Of a DNA stretch of 64,000 nucleotides, positions 1 through 8,436 are shown one piece after another. Positions within the stretch are counted from its first letter, which is position 1, and each line of letters opens with the position of its first letter. Source of the stretch: a virus; IMG/VR virus record IMGVR_UViG_3300021376_000029, positions 1 through 64,000 of that record. One strand, given 5' to 3'. The notes under the pieces are model-generated. The model had not been told where the DNA came from, made no database searches, and saw nothing but the letters and a program-made list of their open reading frames with translations. The translations under genes were made by a program, and so were the position numbers.

Positions 1-2
1 TT

Positions 3-947
3 TCATTTAAACTCACACTCCATCATAATTTCCGTTAAACAAGCAAGTAAATTAATCTCCTGGTCAGCAGCAAATGCTGCCTGATATTGATACTTTGCAA
101 TCACAAGAACTGCAGCAGGAATTGTACTGGGAATGAGAGCATCATACATTGATTCATAAATTCTATGAATAACCATATTGAAGTCATTGTCTAGATTAGC
201 AACAACCCATTTACGAACAGTATTGAACTCTTTATTCTTCAAAGAAGTAATCAATTCCTTTATATTAACATCAGAAATCTCTACCAGAATTCCAGTGTCA
301 ATAGAACCAGTGTTACCATACTTCTGAAGTTGATTCAGCACACGACGCCAATCAGGGAAATGTTTCTGAATTAATTCAGCAACTACCTTAACATCGTACT
401 CAACACCTTCATCAGCCAAGATTTCCCGTGCTCGGTCAAAGAATTTGGCAGCGACGGATGCTCGCTCCTTTCCTTTGAAAGTGAAATCAATGACAGAGCA
501 ACGGGATTGGATTGGTTCAATGATTTTATTTTTGTAGTTGCAAGTGAAGATGAATCTACAGTTGCTATGATACGCCTCAATACTACTCCGTAGGAGGAGT
601 TGTACATCTGGGGTTGTGTTATCAGCTTCGTCAATAATAATGACCTTGTGTTTACCAGTCGCTTGAAGTGATACGGTTGTTGCAAAAATTTTTGCTGTGT
701 TCCGTACCGTGTCCAAAAATCGTCCTTCGTCAGATCCATTAATTACAATATAAGATAGTTTTAGTTCGTTACAGAGTGCTTTAGCAGCAGTGGTTTTACC
801 TACACCAGGAGGACCAGTGAGAAGAAGATTATTCAGTTCACCAGCACTCACCTGTTGTAGCAAATCTCGCTTGATATTATCAGGCAAGATACATTCTTCA
901 ATTGTCTGTGGGCGGTATTTCTCCACCCAAAGATACTTGTCTCGCAT
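3..947 (-). CDS. gp44: DNA polymerase sliding clamp loader, large subunit (gp44)
   Basis: This is the AAA+ ATPase subunit that, with gp62, opens the gp45 clamp and loads it on primer-template DNA at the phage replication fork. The 314 residues match the T4 gp44 size (319). Visible motifs in order are the RFC-type YRP box near residues 11-13, Walker A GPPGVGKT (45-52), Walker B VIIIDEAD (102-109), sensor-1 FTCN (134-137) and the clamp-loader SRC motif with its arginine finger (148-150). It lies 17 bases downstream of the gp45 gene, in the usual T4 order 45-44. Gene 62 would be expected just beyond the left edge. No separate promoter is evident, so it probably shares the 55-47-46-45 transcript. 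The first Met is directly followed by the conserved N-terminus, which supports this start. Confidence 0.96.
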   Translation of the reverse strand: MRDKYLWVEKYRPQTIEECILPDNIKRDLLQQVSAGELNNLLLTGPPGVGKTTAAKALCNELKLSYIVINGSDEGRFLDTVRNTAKIFATTVSLQATGKHKVIIIDEADNTTPDVQLLLRSSIEAYHSNCRFIFTCNYKNKIIEPIQSRCSVIDFTFKGKERASVAAKFFDRAREILADEGVEYDVKVVAELIQKHFPDWRRVLNQLQKYGNTGSIDTGILVEISDVNIKELITSLKNKEFNTVRKWVVANLDNDFNMVIHRIYESMYDALIPSTIPAAVLVIAKYQYQAAFAADQEINLLACLTEIMMECEFK

Positions 948-964
948 TATATAAAAAGTAAAGG

Positions 965-1624
965 TCAGTTAGAATCAGGTTCCAGAGCAATCCAGTAGAT
1001 GACAGGAATGCTTTGATGAGTAAAGCGACTGATGAGACGCTTTGACATCACCACATCATAATCTCCTTTGAGGAGTTTGATGTTCTCCACCTTCAAGTTT
1101 AGCACGAACTCATCAGAGGTCTTGCCGACATTGACGGAAAAAGTGTTGGAAGTATCGTTCTCTTTATCACGAGCGACGATATTAATCTCATCACCATCAC
1201 CAATTACAGAGAAATCAGGCAGTTGATATACTGCTGCTGCTCGCTGCAGACTGTTCAGGTCAGATTCAGTCAAAACAAAACTCACATCTTCATCAGGAAG
1301 TTTGATTTCCTTTTCAGGTGCTTGTTTAATCAGACTGGAATCGGCAAAGAAGTATTTGATAGATGAACGATTGCTTTTAATGCGAACATAATCATTATCA
1401 CCAAACTCAATATCAGCACCCTTCATCAGGGACATTCCACCAAGAAACTCATTTAAGTCATAAATGGAAAAGTTTTGAGGGAACTTCTCTTCTACTTTTG
1501 CTACAGCAAAGATATTCTCTGCCACAGAAATAGTACGAAGAGTATTGCCTTCTTTCACAGAAATTGACTGGTTGATGCCAGAGAAGTTCTTGAGAATATT
1601 AAAAGTGTTTTCAGATAGTTTCAT
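965..1624 (-). CDS. gp45: Sliding clamp / late transcription activator (gp45)
   Basis: This is the trimeric processivity ring for the phage DNA polymerase. In T4 it also moves along DNA to activate gp55-dependent late transcription. The 219 residues fit the T4 length (228). The N-terminus MKLSENTFNILKNF closely resembles T4 gp45, and YDLNEFLGG (around residues 58-66) and the C-terminal ALEPDS match T4 gp45 positions. No catalytic motif is expected in a clamp. The gene sits between the DUF3310 gene (2 bases upstream) and gp44, the conserved replisome cluster order. Identification rests on family resemblance and position. Confidence 0.95.
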   Translation of the reverse strand: MKLSENTFNILKNFSGINQSISVKEGNTLRTISVAENIFAVAKVEEKFPQNFSIYDLNEFLGGMSLMKGADIEFGDNDYVRIKSNRSSIKYFFADSSLIKQAPEKEIKLPDEDVSFVLTESDLNSLQRAAAVYQLPDFSVIGDGDEINIVARDKENDTSNTFSVNVGKTSDEFVLNLKVENIKLLKGDYDVVMSKRLISRFTHQSIPVIYWIALEPDSN

Positions 1625-1626
1625 AA

Positions 1627-1938
1627 TTAGGATTTAAATTCAGTTAGACCGTTATCAGTGCGTGAGTAATGGCGATCAAAGTGAAGCAGTAGCATAGCAT
1701 AATGAATCACTTTAAGAAGGTCTCGCTTGTTACGACCATCCTTATCACCATAGCGGGAACCATACTTCAGGATATTTGCCTGACAGAAATCTGGTGCCAG
1801 ATCTTTTGCTGCCATTAGATCAATTGTTTGAATGTCCATATAGGCATCATTATGACCACAGTAGTGACTACCGTAGGTGCTCACAACATACTCCTCAACT
1901 TCTTTGAGGATTTTTTCCTCATTATACTTCCACTGCAT
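1627..1938 (-). CDS. DUF3310 (T7 gp1.7-like) small protein
   Basis: A 103-residue protein whose C-terminal half carries the DUF3310 pattern: CQANILKYGSRYG followed by a DLLKVIHYAMLLL helix. DUF3310 includes T7 gp1.7, reported to act as a nucleotide kinase, but most members have no known role. No Walker A motif is visible here, so a kinase function would be a guess. The N-terminal half has two Cys/His-containing stretches (HYCGH near 26-30). The gene overlaps the 3' end of gp46 by 17 bases and ends 2 bases before gp45, so it is translated within the recombination/replication operon. A role in nucleotide supply or replication is inferred from that position only. Confidence 0.7.
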   Translation of the reverse strand: MQWKYNEEKILKEVEEYVVSTYGSHYCGHNDAYMDIQTIDLMAAKDLAPDFCQANILKYGSRYGDKDGRNKRDLLKVIHYAMLLLHFDRHYSRTDNGLTEFKS

Positions 1939-3655
1939 TAGTCACTTCCTCCATTTTACTAAAGTTTTTTACTTTGTTGAACTTGAGAACCCGATCAAAT
2001 TTCTCAACCATGTGTTCCCTATGGGAAATGATAAAGAGATTTACCTCTTTGGTAAAAGTTCTCAGAATATATGATAACTCATCAGTGCCCGTGCTGTCAA
2101 GTGAACTGTCAAAAATTTCATCCAGAATCAGCAGGTTTGTATCCACACTGTTCTTAAGTTTTGCTACAGAACGCCAGGTCAACATCAGAGCGATGTCAAT
2201 ACGAGACTTTTCTCCTTCTGAGAACGACGAGTAACTGAACTCGTCCCGATAACGGGACTTAATGCTTTCTTCAAAACTTTCACTCAAGGTAAAGTTTACA
2301 AAGAAATCCATTTGCTGAAGATACTGATTGATGAGTTTGTTCATCACAGGTAGATATCGTTTGATAATCCTAGTTTTAATACCAGTGTCCTTCAGTAGGT
2401 TAGCGGCAACGCTATAATAATCTTTATTTTCTTTATGTGCAGCAAGAATGCCTTCATAGTTCTTTAGTTGTTTTTCAAGTTTTTTTAAGACTTGATATTC
2501 TTCACCAGAGTTATCTTTTTGTTGATTGAGTTCATCAATCTCTTTTTCAAGTTCGTTGATTTGACCCTGAAGATGATTGATAAGATTATTATTTTTATCA
2601 ATCTGAGAATATTTACTAGTAATATCTGAACTAATTGATTTGAACGTGATGAGTTGTTCTTTCACCTTTTCCATTTCTTCTTCTAGTTTACCCCAAGCAA
2701 TCTCTGTTTCTTTGAGTACGCTTTCATTTTTATTGATTTTATCTAACTTGAAATGTTTATCAATACCCTGTTTACAGGTAGGACAGTTATCGTTGTCTTT
2801 ATAAAATTTATTTTCTTTGATTAAATTATCAACTTTATTTTTAAATTTAAATTTAAATTCTTTTAAATTGTCAAACTTATTTACAACTTTATCCTGACCA
2901 TCTAGTTGAGATTGTTTTTCAGATATATAAGAGTTCAAATCCGTATTCTCCTCAAGAAGAAAGTATGATTTTTTTCTGAACTCTTCAATCTTATTAAATT
3001 TATCTTGAATAATACTTTCGCTTTTGTTTTCCAGTTCCTTGATCATATTAGTTTGAAGAACAATCTTGTGATTGGTCAAATCAATATTGTTTTCTGTGAA
3101 GCGAATATCGTCTGCTAATCGCTTCATTCTATCCTTTAAGTTAGTATTCATCAGACTGAACACCTGAATATCCAGGAGGTCCTCAATAATTTCACGGCGA
3201 GATGCCAGAGGTAACTGCATAAAGGGAACAAAGGTAGAAGAACCCAGAACAACAATCTGCGTAAAGGATTTATAATTTAGTTTGAGAATTGTTTGTTCTA
3301 AGAATTTCTGCTGATCTCCTGTAGCAGCATCTTGATTGAGCATCTGACCATTGATATAAAGCTGAAAAATATTAGGTTTCATACCACGGACAACTTTATA
3401 ATCTTTTTTACCAATAGAAAAGTCTACCTCCACCACACATTCTTTTTCATTGATGGAGTTAACTAACTGCGGTTTATTAATCTTTCGGAATGGTTTATTA
3501 AACAGCACAAAAGTAAGAGCATCCAGAATGGTACTCTTACCCGCACCATTAGTACCTACAATAATACTGTTATGATGACTATCTAAAGATATCTCAGTAA
3601 AAGTATTTCCAGCAGAAAGAAAGTTTTTAAATCGTACAGTTTTAAATAAAATCAT
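1922..3655 (-). CDS. gp46: Recombination nuclease ATPase subunit (gp46, Rad50/SbcC-like)
   Basis: This is the ATPase half of the gp46/gp47 (Rad50/Mre11) complex that resects DNA ends for recombination-dependent replication and helps degrade host DNA. The 577 residues (T4: 560) contain Walker A GTNGAGKST (34-42), a long coiled-coil region with a zinc hook CPTC (291-294) near its middle, the ABC signature FSEGEKSRIDIA (478-489) and Walker B LLILDEIFD (508-516). Its start overlaps the preceding DUF3110 gene by 4 bases (ATGA type), which suggests translational coupling. All key residues are present. Confidence 0.97.
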   Translation of the reverse strand: MILFKTVRFKNFLSAGNTFTEISLDSHHNSIIVGTNGAGKSTILDALTFVLFNKPFRKINKPQLVNSINEKECVVEVDFSIGKKDYKVVRGMKPNIFQLYINGQMLNQDAATGDQQKFLEQTILKLNYKSFTQIVVLGSSTFVPFMQLPLASRREIIEDLLDIQVFSLMNTNLKDRMKRLADDIRFTENNIDLTNHKIVLQTNMIKELENKSESIIQDKFNKIEEFRKKSYFLLEENTDLNSYISEKQSQLDGQDKVVNKFDNLKEFKFKFKNKVDNLIKENKFYKDNDNCPTCKQGIDKHFKLDKINKNESVLKETEIAWGKLEEEMEKVKEQLITFKSISSDITSKYSQIDKNNNLINHLQGQINELEKEIDELNQQKDNSGEEYQVLKKLEKQLKNYEGILAAHKENKDYYSVAANLLKDTGIKTRIIKRYLPVMNKLINQYLQQMDFFVNFTLSESFEESIKSRYRDEFSYSSFSEGEKSRIDIALMLTWRSVAKLKNSVDTNLLILDEIFDSSLDSTGTDELSYILRTFTKEVNLFIISHREHMVEKFDRVLKFNKVKNFSKMEEVTNAVEV

Positions 3656-3918
3656 AATTCATTATTTTCAGGAGGAATAATAAGTTCATCAGGAGACACA
3701 ATCATATAATCATATCCTGTTTTGTTGCACATTTCCATCATACCATCTGGGTCAACCTCTACAGCAATTAATGACGGAAAATCATCTGCCTCTAGAAGAC
3801 CAGCATATCTAACGGCATCATCTTCTTCTTCAAACATCAGAAGAATTCTATGACCTTGCTGGTTTGATATCGCATAAGCACCTTCATCTTCTTTCCCCCT
3901 GAGGCATAAAATGTACAT
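3652..3918 (-). CDS. DUF3110 protein, cyanobacterial-type
   Basis: An 88-residue protein that matches the DUF3110 family pattern: a YILCLRG start, an EGAYAI segment, then the diagnostic MFEEEDDAVRYAGLLEADDF run (48% of the pattern is acidic or small residues). DUF3110 is known mainly from cyanobacteria and has no assigned function. The gene is wedged between gp47 and gp46 with 1-4 base overlaps on both sides, so it is co-translated with the nuclease complex. Acquisition from the host is likely but not proven. There is no signal peptide, membrane segment or catalytic motif. A link to the gp46/47 nuclease is inferred from position only. Confidence 0.8.
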   Translation of the reverse strand: MYILCLRGKEDEGAYAISNQQGHRILLMFEEEDDAVRYAGLLEADDFPSLIAVEVDPDGMMEMCNKTGYDYMIVSPDELIIPPENNEL

Positions 3919-4967
3919 TATACCACCTCCAGTGCCTCCACATAAAGAGATTTCATAATTTCTTTTAATTTAATCAAATCTAAATTAACATTTAATTCAT
4001 CAATATATTTTTCCAAAATAGTGACAGTATCTTCATGTTCTAGTTGAACATCATCATTATCTTCCTCAGTATCAGTAGAAAAGTCTTCTATGATCTTAAG
4101 ATCAAGAACATAATCTTGAATACTATTCACAATATATTCAAATTGTGTATAGTCATTTTTGTTTTCTACCACTAATTTAACACACGTATTTTTATATTGA
4201 CTTAGATCTAATTCATAGTAATCATTTTTACTATCATCATAAAAAATCTTATAAAACATTTCATAAGGATTTTGAACGTAAGTTAACTTAAGAGTTTTAG
4301 TGTCAAAGATATGAAATCCTCTACGATCATCATAGTCGTTCCAATACATTTGATAGGGATTCCCCAGGTACTGAACATTTCCTTTTTTACTTTTTGTATG
4401 GAAATGACCAGACATTACCAACTTAAATTGGTCAAATATTTCAGAATTATAACCATGCTCGCAAGTCCATTTTGGATTAGCTGCAAATCCTTTTAATTCT
4501 AAATGACCCATCACAATTTCTGCTTTAGTAGTATGAATTAAGTCAAGAGTTTTTTCTTCATTCTCCGAACAAATCCATGGCAGATATAGAATTTCTCTGT
4601 CTCCTATCTTAACTTCAGTAGGTCTACTATACACACGAAGATTACTATATTCCATGAGCAAACACTCCACAGAATTAATCTCTAAAGTGTTCTTATAAAA
4701 TGCATCATGATTACCAACCATAATGTCACATGTGACACCCATACTTTCCAGAGTGTCAAAAATATTTTGCTTTGCCCAATTCAGACTCCAGAAATCAATC
4801 TGACGACGAATATCAAACACATCACCCATGTGAATAACGTGCTTGATTTTATTCTTCAATAGAGTTGGGAAAAATACATCATCATAAAAACGTTTGAAGT
4901 AATCATGATAATCTTGATTACCTTTCTTGAATCCATAATGTGTATCAGTAATGATAGCAACTTTCAT
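3918..4967 (-). CDS. gp47: Recombination nuclease catalytic subunit (gp47, Mre11/SbcD-like)
   Basis: This is the metallophosphoesterase subunit that cuts DNA in the gp46/gp47 complex. The 349 residues (T4: 339) show the complete Mre11 metal-site series: TDTH (7-10), GDVFD (48-52), GNHD (85-88), MGH (153-155) and SGHFH (186-190). The C-terminal third is acidic (EEDNDDVQ region) and probably forms the Rad50-binding part. It overlaps the gp55 gene upstream by 4 bases and shares one base with the DUF3110 gene downstream, so the four genes form a tightly coupled set. Confidence 0.97.
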   Translation of the reverse strand: MKVAIITDTHYGFKKGNQDYHDYFKRFYDDVFFPTLLKNKIKHVIHMGDVFDIRRQIDFWSLNWAKQNIFDTLESMGVTCDIMVGNHDAFYKNTLEINSVECLLMEYSNLRVYSRPTEVKIGDREILYLPWICSENEEKTLDLIHTTKAEIVMGHLELKGFAANPKWTCEHGYNSEIFDQFKLVMSGHFHTKSKKGNVQYLGNPYQMYWNDYDDRRGFHIFDTKTLKLTYVQNPYEMFYKIFYDDSKNDYYELDLSQYKNTCVKLVVENKNDYTQFEYIVNSIQDYVLDLKIIEDFSTDTEEDNDDVQLEHEDTVTILEKYIDELNVNLDLIKLKEIMKSLYVEALEVV

Positions 4968-5440
4968 TTTCTAGTTTTTTGCTCAATGGATTGTTTAATG
5001 CCGTTGTAATCTGAACTGGAAAAATTCAACTCATTACGATCTGCATATAATACTTCATCATACCCAGATCTTTCCAGAATTTTAGATTTAATTTCTAATT
5101 GCTTTTTTTCTTTTTGTATCCTTCTGAGAAAAGCATAGTAGATAATTTGAGTAAAGTAGGCAAATGGATTACCTCTGTCTGGGTCAAAGTTATCAATATA
5201 CTGAACACAATTTTCAATTCCATCACTAATCATATCCTCTCGGAAAGGATAGTTAATGAAGTTTGGGCGATAAGAAAGATGAGTCGCAATTTTCAGAAAG
5301 CATTCTCCAATATAATTTGGAATCATAGGGCGAGTGGTGCCATCTGTCAATGCTGCATTAACTTTATTTTTATATGCAGACAGTGCAGATAAGAATTCCT
5401 TATTGTCTACATAATGCTCTGGTTTCTTTTTGACTCTCAT
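4964..5440 (-). CDS. gp55: Late-transcription sigma factor (gp55)
   Basis: This is the small sigma-like factor that directs host RNA polymerase to TATAAATA late promoters. It has 158 residues against 185 in T4. The segment FPFREDMISDGIENCVQYIDNFDPDRGNP (written here as a description: residues about 68-96) has the helix pattern of sigma region 2, followed by FAYFTQIIYYAFLRRIQKEKKQ-type residues that match sigma70 region 2.3-2.4. It is the first gene behind a good host-type promoter (5474-5503), which fits its need to be made before late genes. It is followed with a 4-base overlap by gp47. Many late boxes in this window are its expected targets. Confidence 0.93.
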   Translation of the reverse strand: MRVKKKPEHYVDNKEFLSALSAYKNKVNAALTDGTTRPMIPNYIGECFLKIATHLSYRPNFINYPFREDMISDGIENCVQYIDNFDPDRGNPFAYFTQIIYYAFLRRIQKEKKQLEIKSKILERSGYDEVLYADRNELNFSSSDYNGIKQSIEQKTRK

Positions 5441-5473
5441 TAGTTTCCATTATCCTTAATTGAATGTGAATAC

Positions 5474-5503
5474 ATTATAACACACTTCACGAGGGCTTGA
5501 CAA
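5474..5503 (-). promoter_or_regulatory. Sigma70-type extended -10 promoter for gp55
   Basis: On the minus strand TTGTCA (5498-5503) is followed after 18 bases by a perfect TATAAT (5474-5479). A TG one base upstream of the -10 box makes it an extended -10. The predicted start point is about 27 bases ahead of the gp55 ATG, and AAGGA lies between. This is a host-polymerase promoter unlike the single-box late promoters. The rest of the 118-base gap holds no other feature I can support. Confidence 0.7.
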
Positions 5504-5558
5504 GAATCAAAATTATGAGTAGGATAACTCTGTCAAGGTTCAAAGTTAATAATAGCTT

Positions 5559-5957
5559 TTAATAATCATCAAATAATTTTTCAAATTTAATACGTGCCTC
5601 TTTGACCGTACTTTTATTACCATTATATCTTTCTCTCTTTTTTACTCTTGGTGGTCTTTTATCTGCTCTAGATATATCTACCACTGCTTTTTTATAAAAA
5701 CTTAATCCAGGTTCTTTTAATTCGCTTATAGTAATAATTTTATTATCATTAATAAAAAGAGTATCATCAGTGGATGATTTTAACCATTTTGAAAGTTTTA
5801 AACTTACATTACCTGTATCTATAATACCTTCAAAGATACTCATGTCTTCAAGCAATAAAGAGTTTTCAATAGTAATGCCATCATCAAACACACTAATTAG
5901 ACCGAGAATTTCTTCCCCTGTGATAAGTTTTACTGTGGCAAAAAATTCATCATTCAT
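5559..5957 (-). CDS. Small beta-rich protein, possibly Sm-like
   Basis: A 132-residue protein of unknown function. The N-terminal part (residues 8-40) reads VKLITGEEILGLI, a short gap, then ITIENSLLL, the layout seen in the first strands of Sm/Lsm-type folds. An Sm-like protein of probable cyanophage origin has had its structure solved, so the assignment is plausible but made by eye. The C-terminal 40 residues are strongly basic (RADKRPPRVKKRER), which would suit nucleic-acid contact. Its start overlaps the uvsW stop by 4 bases. A second protein with the same N-terminal layout is encoded at 25598-26068. Confidence 0.55.
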   Translation of the reverse strand: MNDEFFATVKLITGEEILGLISVFDDGITIENSLLLEDMSIFEGIIDTGNVSLKLSKWLKSSTDDTLFINDNKIITISELKEPGLSFYKKAVVDISRADKRPPRVKKRERYNGNKSTVKEARIKFEKLFDDY

Positions 5958-7420
5958 TTTTTTATGTTTACTGGAATAATTTCGTAGTTAAAATTCTCCT
6001 CATTATAAATCTTGATTCTTTCTTTTAGGTGATTCAAAGTGTAATTGTTATAGTTACCTTTTGAAAAATCATCAGCAATATCATAAAGAACTGCTTGTGA
6101 CTTGTTTTCTCCTTTCCTCAACACCCTACCAATTGATTGTAGGTTTCTGATTCTTGATTTACTAGGAGATGCAAATATAATATTATGAAGGTTCTTAATA
6201 TTAATGCCAGTAGAGAATGTTCCGTAACTAGCAATAATAATGCAATTATTTTGTTGTTCCGTTAGTTGACGGATTTGTTCTCGTTTTTCGGCTTCTACAC
6301 CACCATGAACAAAAAAAACTTTTCGTTCTAACCCGATGGTACTATTTATAAGGTCATAAAGTGGTTCACCGTGTTTCTCTACATAATTAAAAAGTACCAG
6401 AGTGTTTCCTTTTAAATCACGAACAAGATTACGAGTGAATACATTTCGTTTCTGATGTGATACGATATAGTTCATTTCATCTTGATAGTTAGGGAATCTG
6501 AATGATTCGTGCTTTAATAAAAGAATTTTAATTTTTAGATCAGACAGTTGACCACGTTTCATAAGGTCAGCGGTATTGGTGACTTTGTTTGAAAGTCCAA
6601 ACAGACCCTCCAAGACTAAACGATGTGTTTTAGTTCCATCTAGAGTTCCAGTGAAACCAATCCTATACTTTGCCTCATGCAGTTTAGTCATAATGCTTGT
6701 GAGAGATTTTGCCTTAAAAGTATGGCACTCATCTCCAATCACTGCAGTATAACTGTCAAAATATTTCTTGGGAAGTTTGTAGATACTTTGCCAAGTAGTT
6801 ATGACTACAGGCATATCAGATAGTTTTGCTTCACCACCATAAATTTGATGGCAGTAATTTTCTGCATCCCATCCGTAATCAACAAAATCATTAAACAGTT
6901 GCGTGACCAATGATATGGTAGGTACAACAATAAGAGTCTTAAGATTGGCGGCAGTGAAGTATCGTATCAAAGAATAAATCATAAATGATTTACCAGAACC
7001 AGTTGGCGATAGAATAATCCTGCGATAATTCTTCAGTCCTTTGTAGACTGCATCATACTGATAGTCTCGTGGTTTAATCTTTGGCGTAAGGTAGTCCATA
7101 TATTCCTTAATCGCTTCTCTAGAGATATAAGGATTTGTTTCATCAGGTTTACCATAAAATTTATTGTCTTCAAATGCACAGGTGTACTCTCGTTCCTCTG
7201 CCCACTCCATAAGGTAAGACAATAATCCGATGTACAGTTCTCCGTTAGATGGACTGAATAAACGAATTTTTCCATCCCACATTCTGTTTTTGAACTGTGG
7301 CATAAACTTGGCATCAGGTACTTCAAATGTAAAGTATTCTGAGAGTTCATATTTGATGTGTGGTTCACATTCAAGTTGAAAGTAAACTTCATTGCGCTTT
7401 TGAATAGTAATGTCTGCCAT
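5954..7420 (-). CDS. uvsW: ATP-dependent DNA/RNA helicase UvsW
   Basis: This is a superfamily 2 helicase that remodels stalled forks, branches Holliday junctions and unwinds R-loops; in T4 it switches replication from origin to recombination mode. The 488 residues (T4: 503) contain Walker A SPTGSGKS (138-145), motif Ia VVPTISLV (165-172), DECH box (230-233), motif III FTGT near 255, and motif VI QSIGRVLRKG near 426-435. The first ~110 residues match the UvsW N-terminal domain. Its ATG shares one base with the uvsY stop (TAATG), so the two are translationally coupled, as befits partners in recombination-dependent replication. Confidence 0.96.
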   Translation of the reverse strand: MADITIQKRNEVYFQLECEPHIKYELSEYFTFEVPDAKFMPQFKNRMWDGKIRLFSPSNGELYIGLLSYLMEWAEEREYTCAFEDNKFYGKPDETNPYISREAIKEYMDYLTPKIKPRDYQYDAVYKGLKNYRRIILSPTGSGKSFMIYSLIRYFTAANLKTLIVVPTISLVTQLFNDFVDYGWDAENYCHQIYGGEAKLSDMPVVITTWQSIYKLPKKYFDSYTAVIGDECHTFKAKSLTSIMTKLHEAKYRIGFTGTLDGTKTHRLVLEGLFGLSNKVTNTADLMKRGQLSDLKIKILLLKHESFRFPNYQDEMNYIVSHQKRNVFTRNLVRDLKGNTLVLFNYVEKHGEPLYDLINSTIGLERKVFFVHGGVEAEKREQIRQLTEQQNNCIIIASYGTFSTGINIKNLHNIIFASPSKSRIRNLQSIGRVLRKGENKSQAVLYDIADDFSKGNYNNYTLNHLKERIKIYNEENFNYEIIPVNIKK

Positions 7421-7848
7421 TAAGTAATACCGTCAATATATGATTTCCATTGGATAGCATTTTTGATTTGGTATGAACGATTAGAAATCATTTTAATTAC
7501 TCCATCTAGGTATTCAATAATGATTTCATACATATCAATCTTTAGTTGTAGGTCTTTAATCTCTGGATCCGATTCAATGTATAGTGATAAATCTGTTTTA
7601 AGAATTTTTAAATCAAAAGGATTTTCTTTATACTTTTCAGGTTCTGCTTTGCCTGTATAGTATTCAAATTTTTTGCGAGTTAATTGTTTAAGATTAAGCG
7701 TTGCTTGTTTTTTCTTAAATCTGTAGTCTGAAAAAATTTTAAAATATTTTGCGTGTAACGAAGGAATAGATAGAGAAGCAGTATCCAGTTCTACGGGGTC
7801 AATCTTAGAATCCTGCTCCCACATCGTTTGAATTTCATCAAAAGTCAT
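7420..7848 (-). CDS. uvsY: Recombination mediator UvsY
   Basis: This mediator loads the UvsX recombinase on ssDNA covered with gp32. Its 142 residues fit T4 UvsY (137). Shared marks are the basic RKKFEYYTGKA segment (T4 has KARLDYYSGRG), the acidic middle, and the C-terminal helix with YLDGVIKMISNRSYQIKNA-like residues matching T4 CSGALDAIKSRGFAIK. It shares one base with the tail gene upstream and one with uvsW downstream, a T4-like uvsY-uvsW order. Confidence 0.9.
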   Translation of the reverse strand: MTFDEIQTMWEQDSKIDPVELDTASLSIPSLHAKYFKIFSDYRFKKKQATLNLKQLTRKKFEYYTGKAEPEKYKENPFDLKILKTDLSLYIESDPEIKDLQLKIDMYEIIIEYLDGVIKMISNRSYQIKNAIQWKSYIDGIT

Positions 7849-8366
7849 TAACTAATCACAACTCCATTTTTGTTCTTAATTCTATATATCTTATATTTAA
7901 AAGTCGCCTGAGCAACCATGTACTCTACGTTTTGATCAGTAACATCAAAGTCAAGTGGAGTTAATGAAATGGGAAATAAATTTTCAAACTCTACTATAAT
8001 TGATGGTCTCCAATTGCTATTAAGTATTTCTAAAATACCGTTTCCTTCAATAGGATATCTATCAGTATCAAAATTTTCTGCTAATCCAGTTTTACGCAAC
8101 CATTTATGAATAGTTGAATAGTTAGTCATATCTTCATCAACTAAAAATTTTACATTAAGATCTTCAAATTCAGTTTCAGTTCCAGCAACTGAATAATCTC
8201 TGAAGGGGTTTGCAACTGTAATATCAGGAATACTGATACCAGGAATATTTGCTGACTGACAGAAGAAAGATACTTTTGGGAAATTAATTAAAGATAATTT
8301 AAATCCGTTTGGGGCAAGAAAATTTCTATTTTGAATACGATCTTTAACCCACTTTGATTGTGACAT
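7848..8366 (-). CDS. gp3: Tail-tube-fold protein, probable tail completion protein gp3
   Basis: A 172-residue virion protein. Position right after gp23 and size (T4 gp3 is 176) fit the gene usually labelled gp3, tail completion and sheath stabiliser, in cyanophages. The sequence itself lines up with the tail tube gp19 of this same window: F.C.SA.IP..SI, then PFR, then a V..L.DE.M segment and a KW. That indicates the gp19/gp54 tube fold, so a tube-initiator (gp54-like) role is an alternative. A late-type box TCTAAATA (8379-8386) lies 13-20 bases upstream of the ATG, just after the gp23 terminator. Confidence 0.6.
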   Translation of the reverse strand: MSQSKWVKDRIQNRNFLAPNGFKLSLINFPKVSFFCQSANIPGISIPDITVANPFRDYSVAGTETEFEDLNVKFLVDEDMTNYSTIHKWLRKTGLAENFDTDRYPIEGNGILEILNSNWRPSIIVEFENLFPISLTPLDFDVTDQNVEYMVAQATFKYKIYRIKNKNGVVIS

Positions 8367-8387
8367 TTTAAATAAAAATATTTAGAT

Positions 8388-8412
8388 AAAAAAAACCCCT
8401 CGTGAGAGGGGT
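8388..8412 (-). terminator. Rho-independent terminator after gp23
   Basis: On the minus strand ACCCCTC, loop TCAC, GAGGGGT is followed by a run of eight T. The perfect 7-bp GC-rich stem sits 25 bases beyond the gp23 stop codon. It would end the very abundant capsid transcript before the recombination genes. Confidence 0.9.
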
Positions 8413-8436
8413 CCAGGAGCGTCTGTAAGAAAAGAA

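Noticed and set aside
383-739. Minus-strand alternative frame over gp44
   Set aside because: It lies wholly within gp44, which keeps all AAA+ motifs.
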